This document shows, piece by piece, positions 41,857 through 51,394 of a stretch of DNA of 64,000 nt. The translations under genes were made by a program, and so were the position numbers. The stretch lies in assembly GCA_937995345.1 (NCBI GenBank), contig CALKKS010000004.1:1-64000 (forward strand), in the 5' to 3' direction. Numbering within the stretch: position 1 is the stretch's first letter; every line of letters begins with the position of its first letter. The notes under the pieces were generated by a model. It was not told the origin of the DNA. It saw only the letters and a list, made by a program, of their open reading frames with translations, and searched no databases. This DNA comes from an uncultured Collinsella sp. Lineage in GTDB: Bacteria; Actinomycetota; Coriobacteriia; Coriobacteriales; Coriobacteriaceae.

Positions 41857-44538
41857 ATGCAAAAGGAATACCTGTCCGCCGCGGCGGAGGTGCTCAGCGA
41901 CCAGGGTGTCGATGAGGACCTCGGCCTGAGCAACGGCGAGGCGTCGTCGCGCCTTGCCAAGACAGGCCCTAACAAGCTTGAGGAAGCCGAGAAGACGCCG
42001 CTGTGGAAGCGTTTCTTTGAACAGATGGCCGACCCTATGGTCATCATGCTGATCGTGGCTGCCGTCATCAGCGCGCTTACAGGCATGGTCAAGGGCGAGC
42101 CCGATTTTGCCGACGTCGCCATCATCATGTTCGTCGTTATCGTCAACTCGGTGCTGGGCGTGGTTCAGGAGGCCAAGAGCGAGGAGGCCCTCGAGGCCCT
42201 GCAGGAGATGAGCGCGGCGCAGTCCAAGGTTTTGCGTGACGGCAAGCTCGTGCACCTGCCGAGTGCTGAGCTCGTGCCCGGCGACGTGATTATGCTCGAG
42301 GCGGGCGACTCCGTCCCGGCCGACTGCCGCGTGCTCGAGAGCGCCACGATGAAGATCGAGGAGGCCGCCCTGACCGGCGAGTCCGTGCCCGTAGAGAAGC
42401 ATGCCAACGTGATTGAGCTCGCCGCAGGTATCGACGACGTGCCGCTCGGCGACCGCAAGAACATGTGCTACATGGGCTCCACCGTGGTGTACGGCCGTGG
42501 CCGCGCCGTCGTGGTCGGCACCGGTATGAACACCGAGATGGGCAAGATCGCCGGCGCTCTGGCCGAGGCCAAGGAAGAGCTCACCCCGCTGCAGGTTAAG
42601 CTTGCCGAGCTCAGTCGCATCCTCACCATCATGGTGATTGTTATCTGCGTCGTCATCTTTGGCGTCGACATCCTGCGTCACGGCGTGGGCAACGTCCTCA
42701 CCGACCCGACCGCTCTGCTCGACACCTTTATGGTCGCCGTTTCGCTCGCCGTCGCCGCCATCCCCGAGGGCCTGGTCGCCGTCGTGACCATCGTCCTTTC
42801 GCTCGGCGTGACCAAGATGGCCAAGCGCCAGGCGATCATCCGCAAGCTCTCTGCTGTCGAGACCCTCGGCTGCACGCAGACCATCTGCTCCGACAAGACC
42901 GGTACCCTTACTCAAAACAAGATGACCGTCGTCAAGCACGAGCTCGCTGCGCCCAAGGAGAAGTTCCTGGCCGGCATGGCGCTGTGCTCCGATGCTCAGT
43001 GGGACGAGGAGCTGGGCGAGGCCGTGGGCGAGCCGACCGAGTGTGCGCTCGTCAATGATGCCGGCAAAGCTGGTCTTACTGGCCTGACTGCCGAGCACCC
43101 GCGCGTGGGCGAGGCCCCGTTTGACTCGGGCCGCAAGATGATGTCCGTGGTCGTCGAGACCCTGGACGGCGAGTACGAGCAGTACACCAAGGGCGCGCCC
43201 GACGTGGTGATCGGCCTGTGCACCCATATCTACGAGGGCGATAAGGTTGTGCCGCTGACCGAGGAGCGTCGCGACGAGCTCGTGGCAGCTAACAAGGCCA
43301 TGGCCGACGAGGCCCTGCGCGTGCTGGCGCTGGCGAGCCGCACCTACACCGAGGTTCCCGCCGACTGCAGCCCCGCTGCGCTCGAGCATGACCTGGTCTT
43401 CTGCGGCCTGTCAGGTATGATCGACCCGGTCCGTCCCGAGGTGGCCGACGCTATCCGCGAGGCGCACGACGCCGGTATCCGCACCGTCATGATCACGGGC
43501 GACCACATCGACACCGCCGTGGCCATTGCCAAGCAGCTGGGGATCGTCACCGATCGCAGCCATGCCATCACCGGTGCCGACCTCGATCGCATGAGCGACG
43601 AGGAGCTCGACGCGCACATCGAAGACTACGGCGTGTACGCCCGTGTCCAGCCCGAGCACAAGACCCGTATCGTCGAGGCTTGGAAGTCGCGCGACCAGAT
43701 CGTGGCCATGACAGGCGATGGCGTCAACGACGCCCCGTCCATCAAGCGCGCCGACATCGGCGTGGGTATGGGCATCACCGGCACCGACGTTACCAAGAAC
43801 GTCGCCGACATGGTGCTTGCCGACGATAACTTTGCCACCATCATCGGTGCCTGCGAAGAGGGCCGTCGCATCTACGACAACATCCGCAAGGTCATTCAGT
43901 TCCTGCTTTCGGCCAACCTTGCCGAGGTGTTCTCGGTGTTTATCGCCACGCTCATCGGCTTTACCATCTTCCAGCCGGTGCAGCTGCTGTGGGTGAACCT
44001 GGTCACCGACTGCTTCCCCGCGCTCGCGCTGGGCATGGAGGATGCCGAGGGCGACATCATGAAGCGCAAGCCGCGCAACGCCAAGGACGGCGTCTTTGCC
44101 GGACATATGGGTCTGGACTGCGTGGTCCAGGGCCTAATCATCACCGTGCTGGTGCTGGCGAGCTTCTTTGTGGGCGTGTACTTTGACATGGGCTACATCC
44201 ACATCGCCGATATGATCGCCGGCAATGCCGACGAGGAAGGCGTGATGATGGCGTTCATCACGCTCAACATGGTCGAGATTTTCCACTGCTTCAATATGCG
44301 CAGCCGTCGTGCATCGCTGTTCACCATGAAGAAGCAGAACAAGTGGCTGTGGGCCTCGGCCGCGCTGGCGCTGGTGCTGACGGTGATCGTAACCGTGCAG
44401 CCGACGCTTGCCGAGATGTTCTTTGGACCTGTGACGCTTGAGCTCAAGGGTGTTCTTGCCGCGCTGGGCCTGGCCTTCCTGATTATCCCGCTGATGGAGA
44501 TCTACAAGGCGATCATGCGCGCTGTGGAGAAGGAGTAG
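41857..44538 (+). CDS. Cation-transporting P-type ATPase, calcium (P2A-like) type
   Basis: A 893-residue P-type pump. N-terminal cation-ATPase domain (GLSNGEASSRLAKTGPNKLEE), actuator loop with LTGESVPV, and the M4 ion-binding segment AVAAIPEGLVAVVTI (PEGL, as in SERCA/PMR1 pumps). The phosphorylation site is CSDKTGTLTQNKM, the nucleotide domain has TKGAPDVV, and the hinge is MTGDGVNDAPSIKRADIG. A C-terminal domain of about six spans includes LLWVNLVTDCFPALALGMED. The motifs fit Ca2+ export, or possibly Na+ or Mn2+; metal choice cannot be fixed by eye. The ATG follows AGGAGGGG, which can be sequestered by the leader described separately. Confidence 0.92.
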   Translation: MQKEYLSAAAEVLSDQGVDEDLGLSNGEASSRLAKTGPNKLEEAEKTPLWKRFFEQMADPMVIMLIVAAVISALTGMVKGEPDFADVAIIMFVVIVNSVLGVVQEAKSEEALEALQEMSAAQSKVLRDGKLVHLPSAELVPGDVIMLEAGDSVPADCRVLESATMKIEEAALTGESVPVEKHANVIELAAGIDDVPLGDRKNMCYMGSTVVYGRGRAVVVGTGMNTEMGKIAGALAEAKEELTPLQVKLAELSRILTIMVIVICVVIFGVDILRHGVGNVLTDPTALLDTFMVAVSLAVAAIPEGLVAVVTIVLSLGVTKMAKRQAIIRKLSAVETLGCTQTICSDKTGTLTQNKMTVVKHELAAPKEKFLAGMALCSDAQWDEELGEAVGEPTECALVNDAGKAGLTGLTAEHPRVGEAPFDSGRKMMSVVVETLDGEYEQYTKGAPDVVIGLCTHIYEGDKVVPLTEERRDELVAANKAMADEALRVLALASRTYTEVPADCSPAALEHDLVFCGLSGMIDPVRPEVADAIREAHDAGIRTVMITGDHIDTAVAIAKQLGIVTDRSHAITGADLDRMSDEELDAHIEDYGVYARVQPEHKTRIVEAWKSRDQIVAMTGDGVNDAPSIKRADIGVGMGITGTDVTKNVADMVLADDNFATIIGACEEGRRIYDNIRKVIQFLLSANLAEVFSVFIATLIGFTIFQPVQLLWVNLVTDCFPALALGMEDAEGDIMKRKPRNAKDGVFAGHMGLDCVVQGLIITVLVLASFFVGVYFDMGYIHIADMIAGNADEEGVMMAFITLNMVEIFHCFNMRSRRASLFTMKKQNKWLWASAALALVLTVIVTVQPTLAEMFFGPVTLELKGVLAALGLAFLIIPLMEIYKAIMRAVEKE

Positions 44539-44540
44539 GT

Positions 44541-44668
44541 CGAAAGGCCATCCTTCCCACCGGCCCGACCGCCTGCGGGGTTTCTTCTTCGCTGGTCCTC
44601 GCGCTTCGCGCTGCGGGATCGCTCAGAAGAAACCCCTCCCGGCGGGCGGGCCTTCGGATAACCTTTCG
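44541..44668. repeat. 128 bp imperfect palindromic element
   Basis: Outer arms CGAAAGG (44541-44547) / CCTTTCG (44662-44668). Inner arms of about 28 bases (44562-44588 with 44625-44652) share GGGGTTTCTTCT / AGAAGAAACCCC. The centre has short GCGCTTCGCGC hairpins. No frame. It lies between the ATPase stop and the next terminator. Confidence 0.5.
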
Positions 44669-44694
44669 GGACCATTAGCTGAGGGAAAGTGTGT

Positions 44695-44729
44695 GAGCCG
44701 GTCGAGCATTTGCTCGACCGGCTCTTTTT
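44695..44729 (+). terminator. Rho-independent terminator of the P-type ATPase
   Basis: Perfect 14 bp arms (44695-44708 and 44711-44724), TT loop, five T. Confidence 0.85.
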
Positions 44730-44777
44730 GTGGGAAAATACCTGCTCAGTTGTGATTTTTGGTGCTGGGAGGCGCTT

Positions 44778-45962
44778 GTGGGCAAGGCTAAGGCTAAGGC
44801 GAAGAAAAAGGCGACGGGGGCGCGGGCTAAGCGTGATCGTCGTCGGAAGCTCGCGACCGAAGCCCCTGCATCTGCTGAGGAGTTGCTGGCGAGTGTACCG
44901 GGGCTTGACGCGCTGCAGGATGTTCCGGCGTTCGATGACCTGCCGGTCGATGCGGCTCAGCAGGCTGCATTTGACGACTTTTGCGCACAGGCCGAGGAGC
45001 CCGAGCAGATGCAGCTCGGTGCCGTGGTGCGCCTGGACCGCGGGTTTCCGCTGGTGGCGACTGCTGATGACACGTTTCGTGCCGAGCATGCCGTGGGGTT
45101 TGCCAAGTCGCGCGGCGAGGACGAGGTCCTGCTGCCTGCCGTGGGCGACCGTGTGGCGGTGCGCCGCGCTCCCGGGCACGACATGGGCGTGATCGAGCGC
45201 GTACTGCCACGCCGTACGAGCTTTGAGCGTTGGCGTGGCCGTGCCCGCGGTGAGCGCCAGGTGCTCTGCTCCAACGTTGACAGCGTGCTGATCGTGCAGG
45301 CGCTCGGCGCCGGCGAAGTGCTGCTCGATCGCGTGGCGCGCTCACTGGTGTTGGCGCTCGATTGCGATGCCGAGCCGGTGGTGGTGCTCACCAAGGCCGA
45401 CCGCTGCGATGCCGATGAGCTCGAGCGCGATCTGGACCGCGTGCGCCGTCTGGTGGGTCAGGACGTGCGCGTGATCGTGACGTCTTCTGCCGAGGGCCTC
45501 GGCTTAGACGAAGTGCGCGCCTGCGTGCCCGCCGGGAGCTGTGCCATGATCTTGGGCGAGTCGGGTGCCGGCAAGTCGACGCTGCTCAATGCGCTGCTGG
45601 GCCACGATGCTCTGGCCACTGGTGGCGTGCGCGAGCGTGATGACCAAGGTCGCCACACCACGGTTGCGCGCGTGATGGTGGCGCTGCCGGGCGACGCCGG
45701 CGTGATCGCCGATGCCCCGGGCCTGCGCAGCCTGCCGCTCGTGGGACATGAGCGGGGTCTGGCGCGTGCCTTCCCCGAGATCGTCGAGGCGTCGCGTGCG
45801 TGCCGGTTTGGCGATTGCACGCACACTCACGAGCCGGGTTGCGCCGTTCGCGAGGCCGAGGACGCGGGACAGATCGACGGTCTGCGTCTGGAGACGTTCC
45901 AAAACCTGGCGTCATCCATGCGCGTGAGTGCCCAAATGCTCGACCCCGATGTTCATCTGTAA
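44778..45962 (+). CDS. rsgA: Ribosome small subunit-dependent GTPase A
   Basis: A 394-residue circularly permuted GTPase that checks late 30S maturation. A lysine-rich N-terminal extension (about 1-35) precedes an OB-fold. The G motifs are in permuted order: G4 LTKADRCD, G5-like VTSSAEGLG, G1 GESGAGKSTLLNALLG, then G3 DAPGLRSL. A C-terminal zinc finger C..C..H..C lies in CRFGDCTHTHEPGCAV. The GTG at 44778 follows GGGAGG at 5 bases; the frame upstream overlaps the terminator. A terminator follows at 45980. Confidence 0.93.
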   Translation: MGKAKAKAKKKATGARAKRDRRRKLATEAPASAEELLASVPGLDALQDVPAFDDLPVDAAQQAAFDDFCAQAEEPEQMQLGAVVRLDRGFPLVATADDTFRAEHAVGFAKSRGEDEVLLPAVGDRVAVRRAPGHDMGVIERVLPRRTSFERWRGRARGERQVLCSNVDSVLIVQALGAGEVLLDRVARSLVLALDCDAEPVVVLTKADRCDADELERDLDRVRRLVGQDVRVIVTSSAEGLGLDEVRACVPAGSCAMILGESGAGKSTLLNALLGHDALATGGVRERDDQGRHTTVARVMVALPGDAGVIADAPGLRSLPLVGHERGLARAFPEIVEASRACRFGDCTHTHEPGCAVREAEDAGQIDGLRLETFQNLASSMRVSAQMLDPDVHL

Positions 45963-45979
45963 TTGATTTTTCCTATGGC

Positions 45980-46013
45980 AGCCGTCTCCTAACTGTTCGG
46001 GAGGCGGCTTTTT
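45980..46013 (+). terminator. Terminator of rsgA
   Basis: 10 bp arms (45980-45989 and 46000-46009, one wobble), 10-base loop, five T. Confidence 0.75.
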
Positions 46014-46050
46014 GCTGCCAAATCGCCTCTAAATATGCGTTTTGCCGACG

Positions 46051-46104
46051 TGCTGACCAAAACCTTGCCACGAGCTTGACGGGCTGGTCAGCTTTTGGTC
46101 AGCA
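46051..46104. repeat. Inverted repeat upstream of the Tad operon, related to 16123-16196
   Basis: Perfect 12 bp arms TGCTGACCAAAA (46051-46062) and TTTTGGTCAGCA (46093-46104). The loop contains CCTTGCCACGAGCTTGACGG, nearly the same as part of the repeat at 16176-16196. It is 110 bases before the first tad gene and could be an operator or an intergenic repeat. Confidence 0.5.
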
Positions 46105-46213
46105 ATTGGTTTGACACGTAAAACCAAGATCGCGATTGCGCCGCTTTGCGCCCTGGTCGCCCAGACAATGATGGTACGGGCATTTGCCCGGCACCGCCAT
46201 GAGAGGAGCGGCC

Positions 46214-46873
46214 GTGAACAAGAGCAAGCGCATCGCCATCAGTCTGGTCGCGGGCGTGCTTGCCGCGGCGCTCTGTATGGTCTACGGCTCGTCGATCCGC
46301 TCGCAAGCCGAGCAGGCCCAGGCCGAGACTTTGGCAAAATACGGCGGCGACCGCGTTGAGGTGTGCGTCGCGGCGCGCGATATCGATGCGGGCGAGACCC
46401 TCGACGAGACCAATGTCATAACTCAGGAATGGCTGGCGAGTCTGTTGCCGCGTGATGCGGCGACCGAGCTGCGTCAGGTGCGCGGCGACGTGACGACCTC
46501 GCGCATTCCCAAAAACGCCGTGATTTGCAACGTCTACACCAAGGCCGAGAGCCACAAGCTCGAAGTGCCTAAGGGTAAGGTCGCCGTTTCGGTGGCGGTC
46601 GATGCCGAGCACTCGGTCGGCGGCGCTACGGGCGTGGGCAGCTATGTGGACGTGTACGTGCAAAAAGATGGCGTAACCGATCGTTTGTGCGGCGCGTACG
46701 TGATCGATACCAGCGAAGATGCCGGCACCACGCGTGAAGGCAAGATCGAGTGGGTGACGCTGGCGGCAGACCCCGAAGATGTCAAGGAATTGCTGGGAGC
46801 CTCGGGAAAGGGAACGGTCAGCTTGACGATTCCCGCCACGGTGCGCGGCAAAAAGAGCGGAGGCGACGAGTGA
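46214..46873 (+). CDS. cpaB: CpaB/RcpC-like Flp pilus assembly protein (SAF domain)
   Basis: A 219-residue protein with one N-terminal membrane span (about 6-25), then a SAF domain starting VCVAARDIDAGETLDETNV. This is the module of CpaB/RcpC periplasmic components that steady the Tad pilus channel. Coriobacteria lack an outer membrane, so the role would be at the cell-wall face. The GTG at 46214 follows AGAGGAG; an ATG five codons upstream overlaps that site. The stop overlaps the next start as TGATG, showing operon organisation. Confidence 0.8.
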   Translation: MNKSKRIAISLVAGVLAAALCMVYGSSIRSQAEQAQAETLAKYGGDRVEVCVAARDIDAGETLDETNVITQEWLASLLPRDAATELRQVRGDVTTSRIPKNAVICNVYTKAESHKLEVPKGKVAVSVAVDAEHSVGGATGVGSYVDVYVQKDGVTDRLCGAYVIDTSEDAGTTREGKIEWVTLAADPEDVKELLGASGKGTVSLTIPATVRGKKSGGDE

Positions 46874-48522
46874 TGAAGGCGATCTGGCTTGCGTGCTGCG
46901 CATGCGGCGATTACGGGCTGCTACAGCAGGAAGTCGAGGGTCGCGATGTGGGCGCGCAGGTGCTTCGCGTGGGCGACCTGGACGGGCTGGTATCCATGGC
47001 GCGGGCGTTTCCGTCGCGTCGCGGTGCCGCCATCATCGCGGCGTCTCTGTTCGATACCGAAGACGTGCGGAAGACCGTTGCGCGCCTGACGGCCGAGGGC
47101 CGCGTGAGTCGCGTCGTCGTGTTGATCGAGACGCTCGACCCGTCGGATATCGAAGGGCTGTTTCGCGCGGGGGCGACCGAGGTCATCGCTGCGCACAGTT
47201 TGTGCGGCAACGGGCGCGCGGGTGAGGGAACGGTTGATTCCGATCGGCGCATGACGATTGAGCCCGATGCTTTTGTTGATAGGGAACCCGGGGCGCCTCG
47301 CGCTACAAGAGGCCCGCGTGTTGATGAATATGGGAAAGCGGAAGCCGAGCATGGTCGGTGCCCCCGGGACCCCCTTGCATACGATGACGCTGGAGGGCCG
47401 GTACCGTATGGCGATGACGTTCTGGCTGAAGATATGGGATACGTGCACGGCGTAAATCTGGCCGATGAGCTCGACGAGGTCGAGGGTTTTGCCGGGGCTG
47501 GCGAGCCGTGTGCTGCTGCGTCTTTGGCTTCGGAACCGCAGCCCGGGCAGCCTGCCATGCCGGCTTGGGCTCAGCGCGTGACCGCGGCGGGGGAGACGGG
47601 GATGTTATCGCCCGCGTCCGGGTCGTCGGTTCCTGCACCGTCAGCCCCCGCGCTGTCGGCGGACGCTTCGATTCCGTCGCGTCGGGCACCGGTCGTCTGC
47701 GCTGTTTCGGGTTCGGGCGGTTGCGGCAAGTCGACGATCGTTGCCACTATGGCGCATGCGGCGTCGCTGTTGGGTTTGCGTGCCGCCGTGCTCGACTTGG
47801 ACCTCATGTTTGGAAACCTATACGATCTGCTGGGTGTCGATGCCCCGCACGATATGGCGACGCTTATCGAGCCGTCGGCGGCGGGCGCACTTGCCGAGCC
47901 GGATATCGTGGCCGCATCGATGCGCGTCGCCCCGGGCGTCACGCTCTGGGGACCTGTCGCGGCCCCCGAGAAAGCCGAGCTCATGGCACGTCCGGTGGAG
48001 CTATTGCTCGATGTTTTGCGTCGCGAATCCGACGTGGTCTTTGTCGACACCTCGGTCTTTTGGGGTGATACCGTGGCCGCCGCGGTGGCGGCGAGCGACC
48101 GTTGCCTGGTCGTAGGCGATGCGGCGGTATCGTCCGCGACATCCGCTTCACGCGTCATTGAGCTGGTGAGCCGCGTGGGCGTGCCGCGCACGCGCATGAG
48201 CGCCGTGTTCAACCGGTTTGGTGCGCGCGGTGCCGACGAGGACGTCGCCATGCGCTTTGAGATTGCCTGTGCACTGAGCTCCAAGATCCGCATTGCCGAT
48301 GGCGGTCAGGACTTGGCCGCGCTCATGGCATTCGGTCGCGCCGACGAGGTAGTGGGTCAGACGAGCGCTTTTGCGACCAGCGTGCGCGAGGCCACGCGCG
48401 AGATGCTCGTGGAGCTGGGCTGCGCCGTTGGCCCCTGGAGCGATATGGTCGCCGACCGTGCGACCCGCACCGAGCGCCCGCGCATTCGTCTTCCCTGGTC
48501 GCGTGAGGGTGATTCGCGATGA
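46873..48522 (+). CDS. tadZ: TadZ/CpaE-like P-loop ATPase
   Basis: A 549-residue protein. The N-terminal receiver-like domain (about 1-120) is atypical. A disordered linker of about 150 residues (Pro/Ala/Ser-rich) leads to a MinD/ParA-type ATPase: SGSGGCGKST (deviant Walker A, about 280-289), LDLDLMFGNLYDLLG and VVFVDTSVFWGD. TadZ proteins localise to the pole and seed Tad machine assembly. The linker is longer than in most homologues. The start codon overlaps cpaB and the stop overlaps tadA by 4 bases. Confidence 0.82.
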   Translation: MKAIWLACCACGDYGLLQQEVEGRDVGAQVLRVGDLDGLVSMARAFPSRRGAAIIAASLFDTEDVRKTVARLTAEGRVSRVVVLIETLDPSDIEGLFRAGATEVIAAHSLCGNGRAGEGTVDSDRRMTIEPDAFVDREPGAPRATRGPRVDEYGKAEAEHGRCPRDPLAYDDAGGPVPYGDDVLAEDMGYVHGVNLADELDEVEGFAGAGEPCAAASLASEPQPGQPAMPAWAQRVTAAGETGMLSPASGSSVPAPSAPALSADASIPSRRAPVVCAVSGSGGCGKSTIVATMAHAASLLGLRAAVLDLDLMFGNLYDLLGVDAPHDMATLIEPSAAGALAEPDIVAASMRVAPGVTLWGPVAAPEKAELMARPVELLLDVLRRESDVVFVDTSVFWGDTVAAAVAASDRCLVVGDAAVSSATSASRVIELVSRVGVPRTRMSAVFNRFGARGADEDVAMRFEIACALSSKIRIADGGQDLAALMAFGRADEVVGQTSAFATSVREATREMLVELGCAVGPWSDMVADRATRTERPRIRLPWSREGDSR

Positions 48523-49847
48523 GTCTGCAGGCGAGGATTAAAGCCGCCGGCGCGGCCGCCGCGGCTGCCCCCGTTGATGCGGGACGTCACCGTGCCGTTA
48601 AACGCCGCACCAAGCGTGCGGTGATGGACCGCATGGGCTACGACGAGGTTGCGCGCATCAGTGCCTACGTCGACCCGGCCCTTGCCCGCTCTGAGCTACG
48701 TCCGGCGGTGGAAGCGGCGCTCAACGTGGAAGAGCCGACCGACTTGGCGACGCCTGAGCGTGAGACCATCATTGACGAGATCCTAGATGACGTGGTGGGC
48801 CTGGGACCGCTGCAGCCGCTCATCGAGGACGACACCGTTACCGAAATCATGATCAACGGATGTCGCTCTGCCTTTTTTGAGCGCAGTGGTGTTTTGTATC
48901 CCATCGAGCACGCGTTTGAGGACGATGAGCAGATCCGTGTGCTCATCGACCGCATCATCTCGCCGCTCGGCCGTCGTATCGACGAGCGTAGCCCCATCGT
49001 CAACGCCCGCCTCAAGACGGGTTATCGCGTCAACGCGGTGATTCCACCCGTGGCGATCGACGGGCCAATCCTCACCATCCGTAAGTTCTCGGACCGTATC
49101 TGTTCGTTGGACGAGCTTGTGGGGTTGGGGTCACTGCCGCTTTGGTATGCGCAGCTGCTGTCGTGCGCGGTGTCGTTGCGGCAGGACTTGGCGGTTGCGG
49201 GAGGCACGGGGTCGGGCAAGACCACGCTGCTCAACGCGCTGTCGTGCGAGATTTCCACCGGCGAGCGCATCGTGACGATCGAGGATTCCGCCGAGCTCAA
49301 GTTTGCACATCACCCACACGTCGTTCGTCTGGAGGCGCGTGAGGCGTCAATCGAGGGCGAGGGTGCGGTGACGATTCGCGACCTGGTGACCAATGCTCTG
49401 CGTATGCGCCCCGACCGCATCGTCGTGGGCGAGGTGCGCGGTGCCGAGTGCTGCGACATGCTGCAGGCCATGAACACGGGCCACGACGGCTCGCTCACCA
49501 CGCTCCATGCGGGAACCGAGCAGGAGACCGTGGTTCGCCTGACGCTGCTTGCGCGCTACGGCATCGATTTGCCGAGTGAGCTTATCGAAGAGCAGATCGC
49601 CATGGCGCTCGATGGCATCGTGATGTCCGAGCGTCATGCAGATGGCAGGCGCTTTGTGGCCTCATATTCGGGGGTTCACCGCGGCGCGTCGGGCGGTGTT
49701 GAGCTCGAACGCTACGTGACGTTCGATGCCGCCGAACGCACCTGGACGCTCGACCGCGAGCCGCCGTTTATTGCGGAGGGCTTGCGGTCGGGAATGCTCA
49801 CGCAAGAGGAGGTGGACGAATGGAGATCGCTATGCCCCTCGTCGTAG
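48519..49847 (+). CDS. tadA: Tad pilus secretion ATPase TadA (CpaF family)
   Basis: A 442-residue type II/IV secretion ATPase that powers pilin assembly and retraction. An N-terminal helical domain includes IDEILDDVVGLGPLQPLIED. Walker A is AGGTGSGKTTLLNAL (about 227-241), the Asp box is IVTIEDSAELKF, Walker B is IVVGEVRGAECCDML and the His box is GHDGSLTTLHA. Everything needed for ATP hydrolysis is present. It overlaps tadB by 28 bases, suggesting coupled translation. Confidence 0.95.
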   Translation: MSLQARIKAAGAAAAAAPVDAGRHRAVKRRTKRAVMDRMGYDEVARISAYVDPALARSELRPAVEAALNVEEPTDLATPERETIIDEILDDVVGLGPLQPLIEDDTVTEIMINGCRSAFFERSGVLYPIEHAFEDDEQIRVLIDRIISPLGRRIDERSPIVNARLKTGYRVNAVIPPVAIDGPILTIRKFSDRICSLDELVGLGSLPLWYAQLLSCAVSLRQDLAVAGGTGSGKTTLLNALSCEISTGERIVTIEDSAELKFAHHPHVVRLEAREASIEGEGAVTIRDLVTNALRMRPDRIVVGEVRGAECCDMLQAMNTGHDGSLTTLHAGTEQETVVRLTLLARYGIDLPSELIEEQIAMALDGIVMSERHADGRRFVASYSGVHRGASGGVELERYVTFDAAERTWTLDREPPFIAEGLRSGMLTQEEVDEWRSLCPSS

Positions 49848-50746
49848 GGGGTTTGGCGGGGCTTTCTGTCGCGACGGCGTGTGGGGCAGAGCCTCGTGTG
49901 CCGCGGATGCCGCCGGCGGAGCTGGCGCGCCAGACGCTCGAATCGATGGCGGAGAAGCTGCCGCGTGAGTTGACGGAAAACGACCTGCTGACAAAGATTG
50001 CCCGCTCGTGGGCGTCGCTGATTCCCGCAGATCGCCTTGGGCTTGCTCTTGAGGACAACGCGGCTCGTCTGGCATTTCTGCTGCTGTCGAGCGGTATCTG
50101 CAGCGTTTTGCTGGCCGTCGCGTCGTTGTCGCCCATCGGCTTTGTTTTGGGGCTGGTGGTGCCGTTTGGCGTGGGCGCCGCGCGTGACACCTTCGATCGC
50201 CGACGCGAACAGCATGATGTGGAAGAGGCCATGCCCGAGGCATTCACAGCGTTATCCATGTCGCTTGCCTCGGGGCATTCGCTGGCACAGGGCATGCGCT
50301 TTGTGGGCGCCCATGCGCAAGAGCCGGTACATACCGAGTTTTTGCGGGTGGCGGCGGCAATCGATTGCGGTATCTCGGCGACCGACGCACTCGATGACCT
50401 ACTCGTTCGCATCGATGCCCCCGGCCTTTCGCTTGTCGCCTTGGCGCTCAAAGTGTCGCAGCGTACCGGGGCTCCGCTTGCCGGCTTGCTGTCCGAGGCG
50501 TCGAGCATGGTGGGTGAGCGCATTGAGCTCAAACGCCGTCTGGACGTTAAGACGTCGCAGGCGCGTATGTCGGCACACATGGTCGCGGCGATGCCGGCGG
50601 GCATGTGCGCGGTACTGGCTTTGCTTTCGGCAGACTTTCGCCGCGGTCTCGCGACGCCGGCTGGTGCGGGCGCCGTGGTGCTGGGACTTGCCCTCAACGT
50701 CGTCGCCCTGGTAGTTATCCGGCGCATTATGCGGGTGGAGTTATGA
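49820..50746 (+). CDS. tadB: Tad pilus inner-membrane platform protein TadB
   Basis: A 308-residue protein with GspF/T2SSF architecture: spans near residues 88-120, then the conserved cytoplasmic domain EEAMPEAFTALSMSLASGHSLAQGM, and two C-terminal spans (about 250-305). It forms the platform with TadC above the TadA motor. The start follows AGAGGAGG within the end of tadA. The stop overlaps tadC as ATGA. Confidence 0.88.
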   Translation: MEIAMPLVVGGLAGLSVATACGAEPRVPRMPPAELARQTLESMAEKLPRELTENDLLTKIARSWASLIPADRLGLALEDNAARLAFLLLSSGICSVLLAVASLSPIGFVLGLVVPFGVGAARDTFDRRREQHDVEEAMPEAFTALSMSLASGHSLAQGMRFVGAHAQEPVHTEFLRVAAAIDCGISATDALDDLLVRIDAPGLSLVALALKVSQRTGAPLAGLLSEASSMVGERIELKRRLDVKTSQARMSAHMVAAMPAGMCAVLALLSADFRRGLATPAGAGAVVLGLALNVVALVVIRRIMRVEL

Positions 50747-51384
50747 GCGCCCTGGTCGGGGTCGCAGCCTGTCTGTGTGCCCTGAGCGTATTTGTCGCGA
50801 CAGGTTTGGAGCGTGCGGATGCTCGCAAGATTGCAGAGACGTGCAAGCGTGAGGCGGTACTGGTCATTGCTGCGGGCGGCTCGGTGATCGATGCCCTGAC
50901 CGCGCGAATGAAGGGCGCGATTGGGGCGAGCGGCCCGGCGCGGGTGTCGCTCGGTGAGGTGTCCGAGATGATCGACATGGTGCGCCTGGGGCTTTCTGCC
51001 GGCCTTTCGTTTGACGCGGCGCTCGAGATTTTCTGTGCCAATCGTCGGTCGGTGCTGGCCGTCCGTCTTGAACGAGCTTGCATGGCGTGGCAGGTGGGCG
51101 TGGGGACGCGCGAGGCCGAGCTGTTGGCTGCCGCGCGTGATTTAGACGTGAGGGCGCTCGAGACCTTTGCCATCACGGTGGGGCAGGCGCTTGCCCTTGG
51201 CGCTCCGCTGGCCGAGACGCTGGCTGCTCAAAGTCGCGAGATCCGTGCGGCCCATCGCGCCGCGGTCGAGCGCGAGATCGAGCGCGCACCGGTCAAGTTG
51301 CTGATTCCCACCGGCACGCTTATCTTGCCGGCGTTGCTTCTGTCCATATTGGGCCCGCTGCTGGGAGCAGGCGGGATGATGTAG
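50743..51384 (+). CDS. tadC: Tad pilus inner-membrane platform protein TadC
   Basis: A 213-residue short T2SSF-type protein: an N-terminal span, then GEVSEMIDMVRLGLSAGLSF and a cytoplasmic four-helix-like region, with a C-terminal span ending ALLLSILGPLLGAG. It is shorter than typical TadC (about 300), lacking part of the first membrane region. It overlaps tadB by 4 bases and is followed by flp at 10 bases. Confidence 0.85.
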   Translation: MSALVGVAACLCALSVFVATGLERADARKIAETCKREAVLVIAAGGSVIDALTARMKGAIGASGPARVSLGEVSEMIDMVRLGLSAGLSFDAALEIFCANRRSVLAVRLERACMAWQVGVGTREAELLAAARDLDVRALETFAITVGQALALGAPLAETLAAQSREIRAAHRAAVEREIERAPVKLLIPTGTLILPALLLSILGPLLGAGGMM

Positions 51385-51394
51385 GGAGGAATAT

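Noticed and set aside
44569..44652. Second terminator after the P-ATPase
   Set aside because: The palindrome has no T tract; the true terminator is the 14 bp hairpin at 44695-44729.
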